A DNA stretch of 64,000 nucleotides, taken from the NCBI GenBank assembly GCA_003024785.1, contig PUQB01000104.1, positions 420,506 through 484,505 of the forward strand, written 5' to 3'. Source of the DNA: Selaginella tamariscina (lineage: Eukaryota > Streptophyta > Lycopodiopsida > Selaginellales > Selaginellaceae). Shown here in pieces: positions 21,569 to 33,038 of this stretch (within the stretch, counting starts at the first letter, position 1; the number at the start of each line of letters is the position of its first letter). The notes beneath the pieces are model-generated. The model had not been told where the DNA came from, searched no databases, and saw nothing but the letters and a program-made list of their open reading frames with translations. A program made the position numbers and the translations under genes.

Positions 21569-24245
21569 TTAGTGTGGCTTTTGGATTAAATATATGAATC
21601 CGGCTCGTAATAACTTGTCCACTTCTTCCTTGACTTTCGCCTCAAATGTGAGATTCATACAGTAGGCTTGTTGTTTTCTAGGTATTACATGTGGTAGTAA
21701 TTCTATCTTGTGGTACAAATTGTCCTTAAGATTTTCATAACTCCATGCAAAGACATCAGCATTCTGTTGTAATACGTCTAGCAATTCCTTTCGGTATATT
21801 GGTTCCAAATTGATGGTTGACAGTGGTTTGACCATCGTCAAACCGCCAGCCGGTGTGAACAATTGATAGGGGAGGGGCAGCCTATCCTTATCATTGGCAA
21901 ATTCATACATGGAAATATTTTAGTTACAAATATATGCTGTTTGGGAGTGTATGTGTGTGTTACAACAGAACAACGCTATAGCTATGCCGTGAAGGTACAG
22001 CATGTACATATTGACAATGACAGCTATCAGGCAATGCTTAACCCATGCGTAAATATGATTGTCTGGATCAACTCGAGACAACATGCATGAGGGAGGCACA
22101 TAAATGCTACATGCAAGACTTTGTCATAGGGCGGTAGACCAATGGGAGCATGCCACCTATACCTAGGGTCTAGTACTAGCCAACCCAGGGTTGGGGTCCT
22201 TCTAGTCCATCTTCTTCTTTATATCTTACTCCACCTTCTCTGGGGCAACTTTGTACGCAATATATGTATATTTACTTCTTCTGTCCACCACCTTCTCCGA
22301 GTACTCTCCTCTTGCCCCACTCCTAGTCCGACGACATACAGTTAAGAAGGGGAACCACTGTGCCTAGGAGAACTCCTCCTCACATGTATACAAACCCTTG
22401 CGGCATCCGGGTAGAGCCCATCTTAGCACCTTCTAGTGCTCTCGAGGTAAGTCCGACTCATTGAGGTGGACCTCTGGGACTAGACGCTACCAAACATCCT
22501 GGCGACCATCGAAACTTTATAGAACCACCACATTTGGCCTACAGAGTCCCTGAAGACCAATTGACTGCTATATATACTTTGCATGGTCCATGGTCATTGT
22601 TTTGATCTCTACTTGTTCAATCCTCTCGTAAGTACATGACTAAAACTTAACACTAGAGTGAGTACAAGCACGTATACTTGTCAAAATCTCCAACTCATTC
22701 GTAATTTCCAATTTCTGTTTGGTTCGTGATATTTGTTCATGCTCTATTTCAAATTCTAGTTGTTGCTGTGTCAGTTGTTTGAACTTGTTAGTTAATCAAA
22801 GAATTTCCATATGTTGTTGGTGTTGATCATTGGTAGTCGTAATTTCCTCTTCAGTAACGCCCTTCTTGTCTTCTAGTGTTATTTAATATAAATTAGCTTG
22901 TGCAATCTCTACCAGTTCTGGGTTGTTATAAGTAACACTTTTTCTTCTTCCATATTTAGTTCGTAATGCCAATCATAATCCTCCATTCCTAAGGGTCAAG
23001 TTGGTCATTCAATTTGCTTCTTTTGTTGAGTTTTAATAATTGGTTCTTGACCATTCTTATACAGTACCATTTCATTGTGTTCCCAATCATGTTATACTTT
23101 GACATCTTGTAGCTTCTCAAATTGTTAAATATATCAATTCGTATCCTCATGCTCCAAGCTTGAACAGGTAGAGGGTACTACTTTCCTCGTAACTGTTAGT
23201 GTTCCCATCGTCTCAATCGTAAGCAGATCCCAATAATATTGTGGTGGAATGAATCTTTCTCTGTCTTCGTATTCCTCGTTGTTGTCCTCTTCTTCAATAG
23301 ACTTGTCGTGCTCCAATTGTTGTTGCGCTACTCTTTGTGCTTCTTTATGCTCTTTGGGTTTCAATTACAGCTTGCCATCGTAAGTATTGCTCCTTGCGTT
23401 CTTGTTGTTGTCTCTGTCTTATCTCTTCGTATTATTGACATTTTATAAAATTCATCAGTAATCATCCATTCACTTATTACTAGATGCAATCAATCCATTC
23501 TCATGTGGTTTTTGCTGAGCGTTTTTCTATCTCTCCAACTATTGACCTGATCGTATTAAGTATTTGTTTTGGAGTATGTGGAAAGCTTCGAATTTCTTCT
23601 TTTACTGTAATTTCTCTTCAAACTCTAACACTTCTTTGGGTATCAACCTACCCATTTTGGTACATCCCTACATACACGTTATTAGTTACATGCTAATATG
23701 ATCATCCCTCCATGGTCACCATATGTTGAACTATGAAAATCCTAACACTAAAACATAGCAGTGGTCGCCACCATCAACCCGTAATAAGGGTCAAATGAAA
23801 TAAGAAGATAGTGAGATAGTATACAAATCAGACTTTATAAGGTCAAGAAAGGGTAAGGATAGCAAGGTATGTAGCAAGTAGCAATACTGTGGATCCCGTC
23901 ACAGTGTTAAGAAGTGAAAAATATACATCAAAATAGAGTAGTAAGTAAGAAAAGACGCAATGAGAGTAAGATGACACTTATATTATGTCCACACACGGCA
24001 CATAGTACAATATATAATATACTCAAGATATTTCCTAGTCCTAATCTGGTCTATTTATACATGTATCCTTGTCTTGTACTAGCAGTTATCGTAACTTCTT
24101 CTAAGCCTTATCCTTTTAGTTATCTTAACTTTTTCTTATCCTTATGCATTAGTGTCGTACTCCGTCTTTATATTGTGATAATGACCCCGTTGTATTACAA
24201 TAATGACCCGTAATTTTGTATTTCCATCCGACTCTCATTTTCCAT
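21569..24245 (-). mobile_element. Antisense Ty3/gypsy element C, partial (LTR, gag-like region, RT N-terminus)
   Basis: On the minus strand an LTR-like block (24245 to about 23735, with a TATAAATAG TATA box near 24050) is followed by ATATGGTGACCATGG, a possible primer site, then a Glu/Gln-rich gag-like frame at 23364-23134 (EHKEAQRVAQQQLEHDK, EEEDNNEEYEDRERF), non-coding or decayed sequence, and an open 113-codon RT start at 21910-21569 (LLDVLQQNADVFAWSYENL, NLTFEAKVKEEVDKLLRAGF). The RT is cut at IQKPH, before the catalytic motifs. The signature FAWS...KVKEEVDKLL(R/K)AGFI is that of a common plant gypsy lineage, distinct from A and B. Confidence 0.75.
23720..24012 (-). repeat. Inverted repeat arm 1 (LTR/leader of element C)
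   Basis: Reverse-complement partner of 25078-25372; shared words include TGTGCCGTGTG (as its complement), GGATCCC-TCACA and ACATAGC-(A/G)TGGTCGCCA. The arms are about 295 bases, with about 1.06 kb between them. Confidence 0.8.
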
Positions 24246-24365
24246 AGTATACACTTTTTTAGTGTTTTTTCCTTTATATGCCCAAAGAAAAAACATAACT
24301 AGAAATCTCCTACATGACTAACTATGATCTTAACAGGGATGCTAGTGCCTCAATGGTGACATGAT

Positions 24366-25065
24366 GTGCCTCTAAGGCTTGTACCTTGCATCACCAAACA
24401 AGTACATCTTGATGATGCATTGCCCATCAAGGTTAAACTCATGTTCCTTCAAGAAGTTCATGGTCTTCCAATTTCTTGTAGAACTTACTACACCTCCAAA
24501 CTCGAGAGTCATGTGCAAACCCAAGAAAATAATGTTCACATTAATAAATAATTTGTAGCTATCAAAAATTCCTTGCATAGTGATGTTGCAAAGGAATATT
24601 AAGTTAACATATGACATAAAAAATGCTTATTTGAATCATTATTTCATATATAATAGCTATCATCTTCACGTGATGGCGTGATGTGTGTACAATCGATAAT
24701 ATCAGCCACATTTGGAAATCTCATGCACTCCCTAAAGCCTCGAAGAATCTCATAGTAGTCCTCACCAATCAAATATTACAAATAGAATCTAAAAACTTTA
24801 ATAATCGCCCTCATAGTGCTAATCACAATGCCTGAAGTTGTTGAGATCCCATGGCAAACTTTCCACTCAGCTCCAAGTTGCTAACCCCGTGCATTAGCTT
24901 GTACAAAGTGTAGGCCACTCGAAGATGATAAGGTACATAATATTTATAGAGCCCGCTCAATAACTGATTGAAGCTACACTATAGCATTGAAGAAGAAAAC
25001 TCAATCCATCCGTAAAAAAGTTATCCACATTACAAGAATATCACATCTACAAAAAGATGAATGAT
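24366..25065 (-). pseudogene. PIF/Harbinger-type (HARBI1-like) transposase remnant
   Basis: Minus-strand text includes VAYTLYKLMHGVSNLELSGKF and GISTTSGIV-like words near 24830-24930, ECMRFPNVADIIDCTHITPS near 24680-24730, and KMYLFGDARYKP near 24375-24410. These match the HTH region, the first catalytic Asp block (LPNV-GAIDGTHI) and the late YLLGDSGYP block of the HARBI1 nuclease family. A stop splits the HTH part and the frame shifts several times. It is not active. Confidence 0.68.
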
Positions 25066-25077
25066 ATCAAATGATTG

Positions 25078-25372
25078 CGTGTGACTATGTGCCGTGTGCA
25101 GACATAATATAAGTTTTATCTTACTCTCACTATGACTACTCTTACTTAATTCTTTGTTTTGATGTATGCTTTTCAATTCTCAACATTGTGATGGGATCCG
25201 TAGTATTGTTGCCTATTACATAGCTTGTCATCCTTACCCATTCTCGACCTTCTGAAGTCTGATCTAATTGTCTCTCTTTATCTCTTCATATTCTGATAGT
25301 CCCTTAATACAAGATGTCAGTGGCGACCATAGCTATGTTTTAGGCATTAGGAATTTTTTCTTGTTCAACATG
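25078..25372 (+). repeat. Inverted repeat arm 2 (sense copy of the element C leader)
   Basis: Opposite-strand copy of 23720-24012. It begins about 50 bases downstream of the position of the element's TATA box and ends at GTTCAACAT, the LTR end. It separates the transposase remnant from the Myb/SANT-like remnant. Confidence 0.8.
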
Positions 25373-25389
25373 AACATTTGTGCAAGCTT

Positions 25390-25960
25390 AACCACAAGAA
25401 TTAAAGCAAAGTCTTTTTTAGCTTGTGTTTCTATTTGCATTTTCTCTTTCATCATCTTGAGGTCCCTATCCAACTTACACTCATCAACTTCTTTTTCCTT
25501 CTACTTTTCCTTAGCATGAGTCTTCTCAATGCTCAACAAAATTTGCACTAACTCTGAGGTTTCAATGCTATGTTTATTAAATTTCTTTGTTGCTTTTCCA
25601 ATGGAACTTATAACCCCATCACCTGGCATTGGAAGTGAACTTCCATTAATAGCTTGATGAGGCTCTTGTTATTATTGTTATTCTTGGTCCTAATATATGT
25701 AATCTATATCATCATTCTTATCATTGTTGTTTGAAACTCACCCCTTCATTAAAGTTCATTTGCCTAATCTTTTTTAAGATTGCCATAGTGACTATCGACT
25801 AAGTTGTACAACTCTTGAGAAATCTTGGGCAACTTCTATTTTGTTCTCTTATGTAAGGACATTTTAAGGTAGTCACTAAATCCATCCAAATCATTATGAG
25901 TAAAGTAGTCATTTAGAACCTTGTAGTTACTAATGATGTTGTTATTGTATATTTGTTTTG
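25390..25960 (-). pseudogene. Myb/SANT-like accessory protein remnant of a PIF/Harbinger element
   Basis: On the minus strand KLPKISQELYNLVDSHYGNL-type text (about 25770-25850) resembles the plant Myb/SANT-like DNA-binding ORF that accompanies PIF/Harbinger transposases. It is followed by a charged helix, HSIETSELVQILLSIEKTHA and LDRDLKMMKEKMQIETQAKK (25400-25600), consistent with the C-terminal coiled coil of that protein. One stop at about 25500 and frame changes show decay. Confidence 0.5.
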
Positions 25961-26049
25961 TTATTGCTCATTCAACTTCTCAATTATAATATGTTATTTA
26001 ATTGTTATACTTTTGAACTTCTCTTTTTGAGGTGTTGCATGCCTCAGTT

Positions 26050-27500
26050 TGGATTTGCTTAATTCTTAAACACATTTGTTCTTTATCACCCCAATTCTTT
26101 ACTTATTTTTTCATTCATAAAAAGTAACTCATGAAAATTAAAATGTTAATGTGTTTAAAGAACTTATCATTGATTTTATAATCCATAAAGCCTGCATAAA
26201 AAAATGTTCATATTTAGTTATGATTTATAAAGCCTAATTATTAACACTTAATATTTACAAGTTGAGTTGCAATTGACTTATTCAAAAATATATCATAATA
26301 ATTTGCCTAATTTTAAGTTAAATTTAAAGTTAGGTAAGATTTTGATTTGTTATGTTGAACTTATAATAAACTTTAAGTTCTAGTGTGATTATAATTTAAG
26401 TTTTGTCATAGACCTATATTCAAAACTCTAATTTAGTATTGTAATGTGATTTTGTCCTAATGTCCTAATTGACTTATTAAGTTCCCTTTATAAAAGTAGG
26501 TTGGCATAGATTAAAATTGATATTATGCATTAACATACAAAGAACACACACGTATGTATCCCTTGAAACTTCAATTGAGAATACACCTTTAAAAGATAGA
26601 TTTAAATTTATGATTAATTTGTAATTAAATATTGCAATATCATATAATTAATTAAAAAATATGTTCTTTACTAACAATTGCTTATTTATTAGTATTTTAA
26701 TAATTACTAATGCAAACTCATTATATTTCATTTTAAATTATATGTGTGTGTGTGTGTGTGTGTATTCAAATGATAATTGTAATTTAAAAAGTTGAAATAC
26801 AATGAAGTTTTAAAATTAAGTTTTAAGGTATATATAAAATTTCAAGGGGTACGTTTTTAATTTAAAAGGTATGTATTTAATTTAAAACTTTACGGTGTAT
26901 GTAATTTTGGTTAGATTTCACACAATATATGAACTCTATTCAATACATATAGAATATTTAATTCATATATATTACAGAATTATAAATATGATTAAATACA
27001 AAATATTTACATATTTATTATTATATATCATGACGCACTTTGTATGGTTTTAAAATGTAAGCGTCTTTTCTTTTCTCTTTTGTTTACTTCCTCTTTAGTA
27101 ATATATATATATATATATATATAAACATAATTTATCTAAGCTTTTTACTTGCGCACATACGACATATACATATGTGTATTATATGTACGAAGGTATATCA
27201 ACAAGACGTGCGTGTGTGTAGAGAGAGAAGAGAGTATGTGCGTACTTAGTGTATCATATGTAAAGTACTTAAAAAAACTGCGAAGCGAGATAAGGACTCC
27301 AACACGGATGACGAAACAGCTGTCTAATACAAAATGCATGAAGCAAAGCAATACTGATGAACACTTATCCACAATACACACGCACACGCACACGCACACA
27401 CACACACACACATTTTGCGTCTCTTTATTTGCGATGAAGTCATCTTTCTTTTCAAGATATCTACAAGATTGACTTGAGATACGTTGCAAGTCTGGCAATG
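26050..27500. other. AT-rich intergenic DNA with TG, TA and CA microsatellites
   Basis: Contains (TG)n at about 26743-26763, (TA)n at 27103-27122 and (CA)n at 27373-27412. Apparent open frames around 27145-27498 on both strands are produced by the CA/TG runs and show no domain. No RNA gene is seen. Confidence 0.6.
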
Positions 27501-28244
27501 GGTTGGATAATCTAATTTAACACAAACTTGCCCTATTGTTTACATTATTATATTATAATATATTAAGTAAATATTTTATTTAGATTATATAAATTTGTTA
27601 TTTTATCTATTCTGACTCACCATATTCTGTTCAGTTCAGCTCTGGACAATATATATGATCCTTCACAGTGCAGTAACCAGTTCTGCTGCTGGATTGATCC
27701 CCAGTTAACAGAACATGTGCATATCACAAATATAAATAAAATACATAATATAATAACTACTTAATAAACTAATATTTTATAATAATTATATATACATTAA
27801 AGCATTAATATATACATGTTAATTTTATCAACACACTGCGACAAACGCACGCACGTGACACACGCTATAGTATATGTATTCAAAAGATATATGTAATTGT
27901 TTTAAAATACATGGCTTTTAATATTTACCATTAATTAAAATTTAATTAATTAAACTGGAAGTGTTCCACACACACGCACTGTAGAAACAGACAATTCCTT
28001 TTTTTTTTTTTCCCCTACATTAGCACCTAATCTATGATTAACAACCCTTAATTACGATTAAGCAGGAAACATGAGAAAATCCTGGCTCTTCTTCTAATTT
28101 TCTCCTGCGCTAAAAACTACTTAAGAATCCCACATTCTCAACAAAACCCAAGAATCCCAAATCCCAAATGTTAATAAATAGAAAAGAGAAAAAGAAATAC
28201 CCCATCTCGGACAGGTTCACCTCGGACTCCGTCTCGGACTCGGG
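27500..28244. other. Spacer and 3' flank of the S40 gene
   Basis: AT-rich to about 28060 with a 12-13 base T run at 27999-28012, then a more balanced stretch that probably holds the 3' untranslated region of the S40 gene. A minus-strand poly(A) signal cannot be fixed. Confidence 0.4.
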
Positions 28245-28868
28245 TTAGCCCCCGATGAAACCCGTCTGTTGCCAGACAGCATTCCGAACACGGCTAAGAT
28301 CTCTCCCTTTGAGAGTCCGACCCGCGCCTTCATAGACCGAGAATGCAGTATGGCTCTTGGCATACTCCCGTGCGATGAGCTCGTGAGGAGGTAGCTTCTG
28401 GGCGAACAGTTCTTCATCAAACAATCCCAGCCCATTCTCCTTGTTGTTGCTACTCCGCTTGTCAACACCGAGAATCTTAGACCAATCCGGAATGTTCACC
28501 GGGGCGGACTGATGAATCCGCTCCGATTCATACGCCGCGGGTGCCTGCGGGATCTTCCGAGACTTGGAAGCGCTCGTATTGATCGCGGAGAGCCCGATAT
28601 TCTTCAGGAGCCGATCCGAGCTCGATCCAACTAGAAAATGCGGATTTTCTTCTAGGGATCCGACCAGATTTTCTTCAAACATATCTTCCTCCTTGAGCTC
28701 GTAAAGATCCGATGAATCGATCGAAAGCGGCGACTGATGCGATAGTCCGAGGAGCCTGTCCCGCCTGCTCGATCCGGTACTTGGATTCCTGCTCTCCCGC
28801 ATCATGCTTGAGAGGCCGCTTGATAGACGCTCGCTTCTGAATGCTTCCGGCCCTATTCTCGTCATCAT
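28245..28868 (-). CDS. Senescence regulator S40 family protein (intact, 207 aa)
   Basis: A single uninterrupted frame, starting MMTRIGPEAF. The C-terminal half carries the S40 (DUF584) hallmarks in order: HQSAPVNIPDWSKILG (about residues 121-136), a run of charged residues, LPPHELIAREYAKSH, and FSVYEGAGRTLKGRDLSRV followed by RNAVWQQTGF at the end. The N-terminal half is Ser-rich with SSRRDRLLGL and an acidic patch. S40 proteins are small plant-specific, mostly nuclear proteins linked to leaf senescence and stress responses; biochemical function is not established. They are typically intronless and 100-250 residues, as here. This is the only gene in the window without any frame break. Of the two possible start codons, the first (28868) is used here. 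Confidence 0.92.
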   Translation of the reverse strand: MMTRIGPEAFRSERLSSGLSSMMRESRNPSTGSSRRDRLLGLSHQSPLSIDSSDLYELKEEDMFEENLVGSLEENPHFLVGSSSDRLLKNIGLSAINTSASKSRKIPQAPAAYESERIHQSAPVNIPDWSKILGVDKRSSNNKENGLGLFDEELFAQKLPPHELIAREYAKSHTAFSVYEGAGRTLKGRDLSRVRNAVWQQTGFIGG

Positions 28869-29374
28869 AATCGGGATTTTCGGGATAAGATCAAAATGGG
28901 TACCTATATTGGATCAGAACGATCATAAAAGAGGCATTTTGAAGGACTTTTGTATAAGAATCAATCTTAAAAGAGGGATTTTTGCAATCTAAAAGAGGGA
29001 TTTCGTGAATAAGAACGAGAATTTCATAAAATGGGGATTTTATGAAATGGGTACCCTTCAAATCAGTACAATTTTGTGAAAGAAAATGAGGATCTTACAG
29101 AAATCCGAGAAGAAAAAAACAGAGGATCAGATCAGGGATCGGAAATCCGGGACGGAGAAATCGACACGGGCAAACGGGGGACGATCCTTGTAATAAATTG
29201 CATTATCTTATACCCAATCGCATGGGGAAGCTTGCGCCGTACACAATGGTGTGTAATCTTCGCGTGAACACGCTTGCGTATCGGATTGAAATCCACGAAC
29301 TCACGCAGAAGATTTGTGGAAAACCAGAGAAGAGAAAAGCTTTGCCCTAGAACATGGCCCAGCTATTCAATGAG

Positions 29375-29395
29375 GGCAAATTTATATACTGAATC
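29375..29395 (-). promoter_or_regulatory. Candidate TATA box for the S40 gene
   Basis: On the minus strand AGTATATAAATTT lies about 515 bases upstream of the S40 start codon. The sequence between (28869-29370) has repeated AAAAGAGGGATTT and AAATGGGTACC words and could be a long 5' leader. No closer TATA box is visible. Inference only. Confidence 0.35.
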
Positions 29396-29479
29396 GCCTG
29401 GAGGACAGGATGGCTTTAGTAAAGTCCGTGTGTCCTTGGTCAGGTGTCTCTGTGTTTAGGTCTGGAGTTAGTTCTGGTT

Positions 29480-30340
29480 AACCCTATTTTAACGTAACTT
29501 GACTAGCTAGTTAGGTCTGGTCTGTTCTGGCGGTTTTGTCGGTTTGAGTTAGTGCTATCTTGGCAAATCTCGCTGACTTGGCACCAGTTATCTCCCTAAC
29601 TTTTACAACTTTTAACAAACAACTTAAACCCTAAAACCACTTATAACCCTATTAATCATGTAACCTTTACCATTTTATGCATACAATTATATAAGAATAT
29701 TCTTATCGATCAAATGGTATCAATTAATCACCGGGAGAACCTTTCCTTTCCATGCACGCTTTGCTCTTATTCGGATTTTGACTAAAGTGCTCCATATCAC
29801 GGCTTTGGAATTCCAAAAAGTATCGATGCTTTATTTATATTATATTAATATATTATAATTATTAAAAACTATAAATTCACTGCGACCAAAACCGGGTCTT
29901 ATGCTGTGCAACAGATTCTAATACACACACACACACATGTATGTGTGTATATACATATGCCAAGTCTGTACGACTCTTTGAGAAGTGTATCATATAAATA
30001 TCTTTTATATAATGTGACGACTACAACATATAAACATCCTCTTTTTTTTATTACTAATTATTGATATTCAGTTTATATATACGAGCCAAACACGAGGGTC
30101 TCTTTCACTAAGACCATATATACAAGCAATCGGGGTACACGTTACAAAGGCATATTTAAGTTGCTTATCCCTTGGACTTATCAACAAAAGTCTGATGCTT
30201 AAGAACATCAAGCTTTTCTTTTTGTCAACTCCCTCTAGCACGCCTTGTCCATACGTGTAGGTGTGTACATACGCACACGCACGTTTCGCGGCGTACAGAT
30301 TCCATACTCGTAGGTACTGAAAAAGAACTTACATTTTTAT
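29480..30340. other. Intergenic spacer, no gene seen
   Basis: Ordinary AT-rich DNA with CA runs near 29920. No conserved frame, RNA gene or repeat is recognised. Confidence 0.5.
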
Positions 30341-30344
30341 GTAT

Positions 30345-31060
30345 ATACAGTCAAAAAAAGGGCATATCAATCCTTATACGTAACCCCGAGAGGATAAGGA
30401 TTTCACTGCACAACAGTACGACCATCGCCACGTAGTTCATGCTTACTGTGTTTCTTAAGCAGGTGAGAGTAGATGTTATATGTATGTGTATACACACACC
30501 ACACACACACATGTGTGTGTGTGTGATGGAGACGTACAACGCGCTGCATCTGCAACGCCCACGTACGATTCCTCCGTAGTTTTCAAAGTTTACAGTTCCA
30601 CGTATGGAGCTTCTCTGTGAATCGAAATCTCTATGCATTATTTTCCAGCTTGCTTTGAATACGACTGCGTTCATGAGGACCATACCTTTGAATTAATTAA
30701 CCATATTAAAATCAAATTAAGATAACACCCAGAGAATTATATACTAATCTAGTAAGAGGTTTATATAGTAACAACTTAGTTTACTCTTCTGCATGCGTGC
30801 GGCCTCTATATGCGTGTATGTACAAACGCGATTCCTCTTGCATTGCAGGGTACGGACGGACACGTGTCGTGGGACCCATGCCAGGGCCACGTGGCCCATG
30901 GATAATGCGGAAAGCGAAGTTGTCCCCATCCCGTTGGTACCCATAATGAAAGGAGTATGGCAGGCAGGTTTGTACGGGCATTGAGCCGCCATGGCCACCT
31001 ACGCTCCGTACAATCGATCGTGGTTAGGGGGCATCTGGCCAGGTCGGAACCATATAGAAT
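30345..31060. other. GC-richer island of unknown function, possibly coding on either strand
   Basis: This 700-base block is visibly richer in G+C than its surroundings. It holds a plus-strand frame after a good acceptor (TTGCATTGCAG, ending 30849) that reads to TGA at 30982 (MDNAESEVVPIPLVPIMKGV near its end), and minus-strand frames of 66-110 codons (30351-30683, 30744-30998). None matches a family I know. A 9-bp stem (AATCCTTAT/ATAAGGATT) lies at 30369-30402. Confidence 0.3.
30858..30900. promoter_or_regulatory. Pair of CACGTG boxes (G-box/ABRE type)
   Basis: GGACACGTGTCG and GCCACGTGGCCC lie about 30 bases apart; both have the palindromic core CACGTG recognised by plant bZIP and bHLH factors. 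They could belong to a promoter of the unassigned island. No target gene is proven. Confidence 0.4.
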
Positions 31061-32907
31061 AATTATTTATTTGTGTAGTATTATATGGGATATGTGATAT
31101 GTAATCACGTGGAGGTGAGTCCACAATGGCTGAAGTTAAACTAGACAATATGGATTACATTAGCTTGTCTTGTCTCCCTATAGCACGATTTTTTGGTCCC
31201 ATGTTACAGGGAATAAGGGCAAAGGGTATGTACGTCATCTGGTAAAGGGATAAGGGCAAAGGATAAGTACATATCATTCACCTGCACGTATGCATGTGTG
31301 TGTCTGTGTGTATATGAAGCGTTTCAAAAGCTACTTAATAGATAAGTGGCTATATAAATCACACACGTATAGACATACATAACATATTGCAATATTAGAT
31401 CTTAATAACTCTATATAAACATATGTAACTGTTTGATGTAAATCCACTAGTGTGACAATATTCAATCGTAGTTAGAAGTGGCAAATCTTAATAGCCTTAG
31501 ATTTTTTAAATATTTTTATAACTTCTGATGCTATAGTAAATGAAAATGAATTTGTAAACCACATAAGATCTACAATTATATTATGTATATACTTTTATGA
31601 AAATGAATATTAAATTATTTTTATTTATATTAAATATTCTTAAATAAAAAGAGATAAGTAAAAGGAAAATCATAGAAGAAATTAAAATAAAAATAATAAC
31701 AATAACTTTATCATATTGTCAATTTCAAATTTAAAATATAAGTTTATAAATTTTAATAGCTTTTTATTTTAATATTTAAATTAGCAGTAGGATTTAGTTT
31801 AAAAATGAAAATCTCTAAAAATTAAATTAAAAGATTTAAATTTATAATTTATGAATTTAATTTTAAAATCAACAACGTGATTTTAGTGCAATGTGATATA
31901 TATATATTATATATAATATTAAAAATAAACTGTTTAAATTATTATTTAAATATTAAAAAGTAATACTTTCTTTTTAAATTTAAGATTGATAAATGTAGTA
32001 AATAATGGGAGGCCATTCATTCCAAGTGCAGCATACTGCAATTGTTATTATATAAAATGTTTGTAAACATGTTGAAGTAGAACTCTTTATAAATTATATT
32101 CTATATATAAAAATTATATAGTTTACATATAAGTAACATCAACTTTTATGAGTTGTATAACACCTGTGTTATTATAATTAATGGTTGCAAACATGTTATT
32201 ATTAAACTCTTTGCAGATTATATTTTATATACAAAATTATATATTTTACATATGTCATCAGTAAACTTATAATATATAAAATATAATATGTAAAGAGTTT
32301 TACTTAAATATGTTTGCAAGCATCAAGTTTTAACACCTGTGTTATTATTTGCAAACATGTTCCAAGTAAAACTCTTTGCAAATTATATGTTATATACAGT
32401 AATTAAATCTGTAGTCAAAAAATGTTACGGAAATGTTTAATTACTAATTTATTAATTATTAATTTAATTTAATTATAATCCGTAACATTTTTTTACTACG
32501 GCATATATCACTGATTATATATGGAACTTGTATACTTTACATATGGATAAGTGAGATAATTTTAATACATATATATAAGAATACAGAATTATTATATATA
32601 TTTATATATTGTAGCATAAGTTAAAATTAAAGTCTATGAGACATAATATTTGTATACTTCTATATAAGTCAAAAATATTATGTCTTAAAATGAACACTTG
32701 AAAAAAAATGTGGTACCATTTGATTTTAACTTTAATATATATTGACGTATGAATGTGTATATATATGTGTGTGTGTGTTTGGGGGGTCCGTGTTAAAATA
32801 AAAACTTCCTTTTAGCATACAATACGTGTGTTATTAAGGTATAGTATATAAATAATAAATTATTTTATTATTTACAGAATAAATAAATTGTTCTCTATAT
32901 TTGTTTA
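31061..32907. repeat. AT-rich spacer with MITE-like inverted repeats
   Basis: From 32050 to 32400 a unit of about 45 bases (AAACATGTT...AACTCTTT...ATTATAT) occurs three times forward and once inverted. At 32409-32502 a short inverted repeat has 22-base arms around GTAGTCAAAAAATGTTACGG and its complement. At about 32615-32745 a second one has arms AGACATAATATTTG. These are candidate miniature foldback elements. No gene is visible. Confidence 0.6.
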
Positions 32908-33007
32908 TCAAGTACTCTCTATTATATCTACTTTTTCTTCTCCTTGTTGGTCACCAAGAATTTCCTTTAGCTTTTCCAAAGCTGCAAAAATTAGCAAAAA
33001 TATTAAG

Positions 33008-33038
<31 letters not shown>

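Noticed and set aside
27145-27498. Overlapping open frames on both strands
   Set aside because: Driven by a CA/TG microsatellite that codes Cys-Val or Thr-His without stops.
30369-30402. Hairpin as a terminator or microRNA precursor
   Set aside because: Only a 9-bp stem with a 16-base loop, too short for a plant microRNA precursor, and rho-independent terminators do not apply to nuclear genes.
30793-30984. 63-codon plus-strand frame as a named gene
   Set aside because: No family match and no upstream exons that join convincingly; kept only as an unassigned island.
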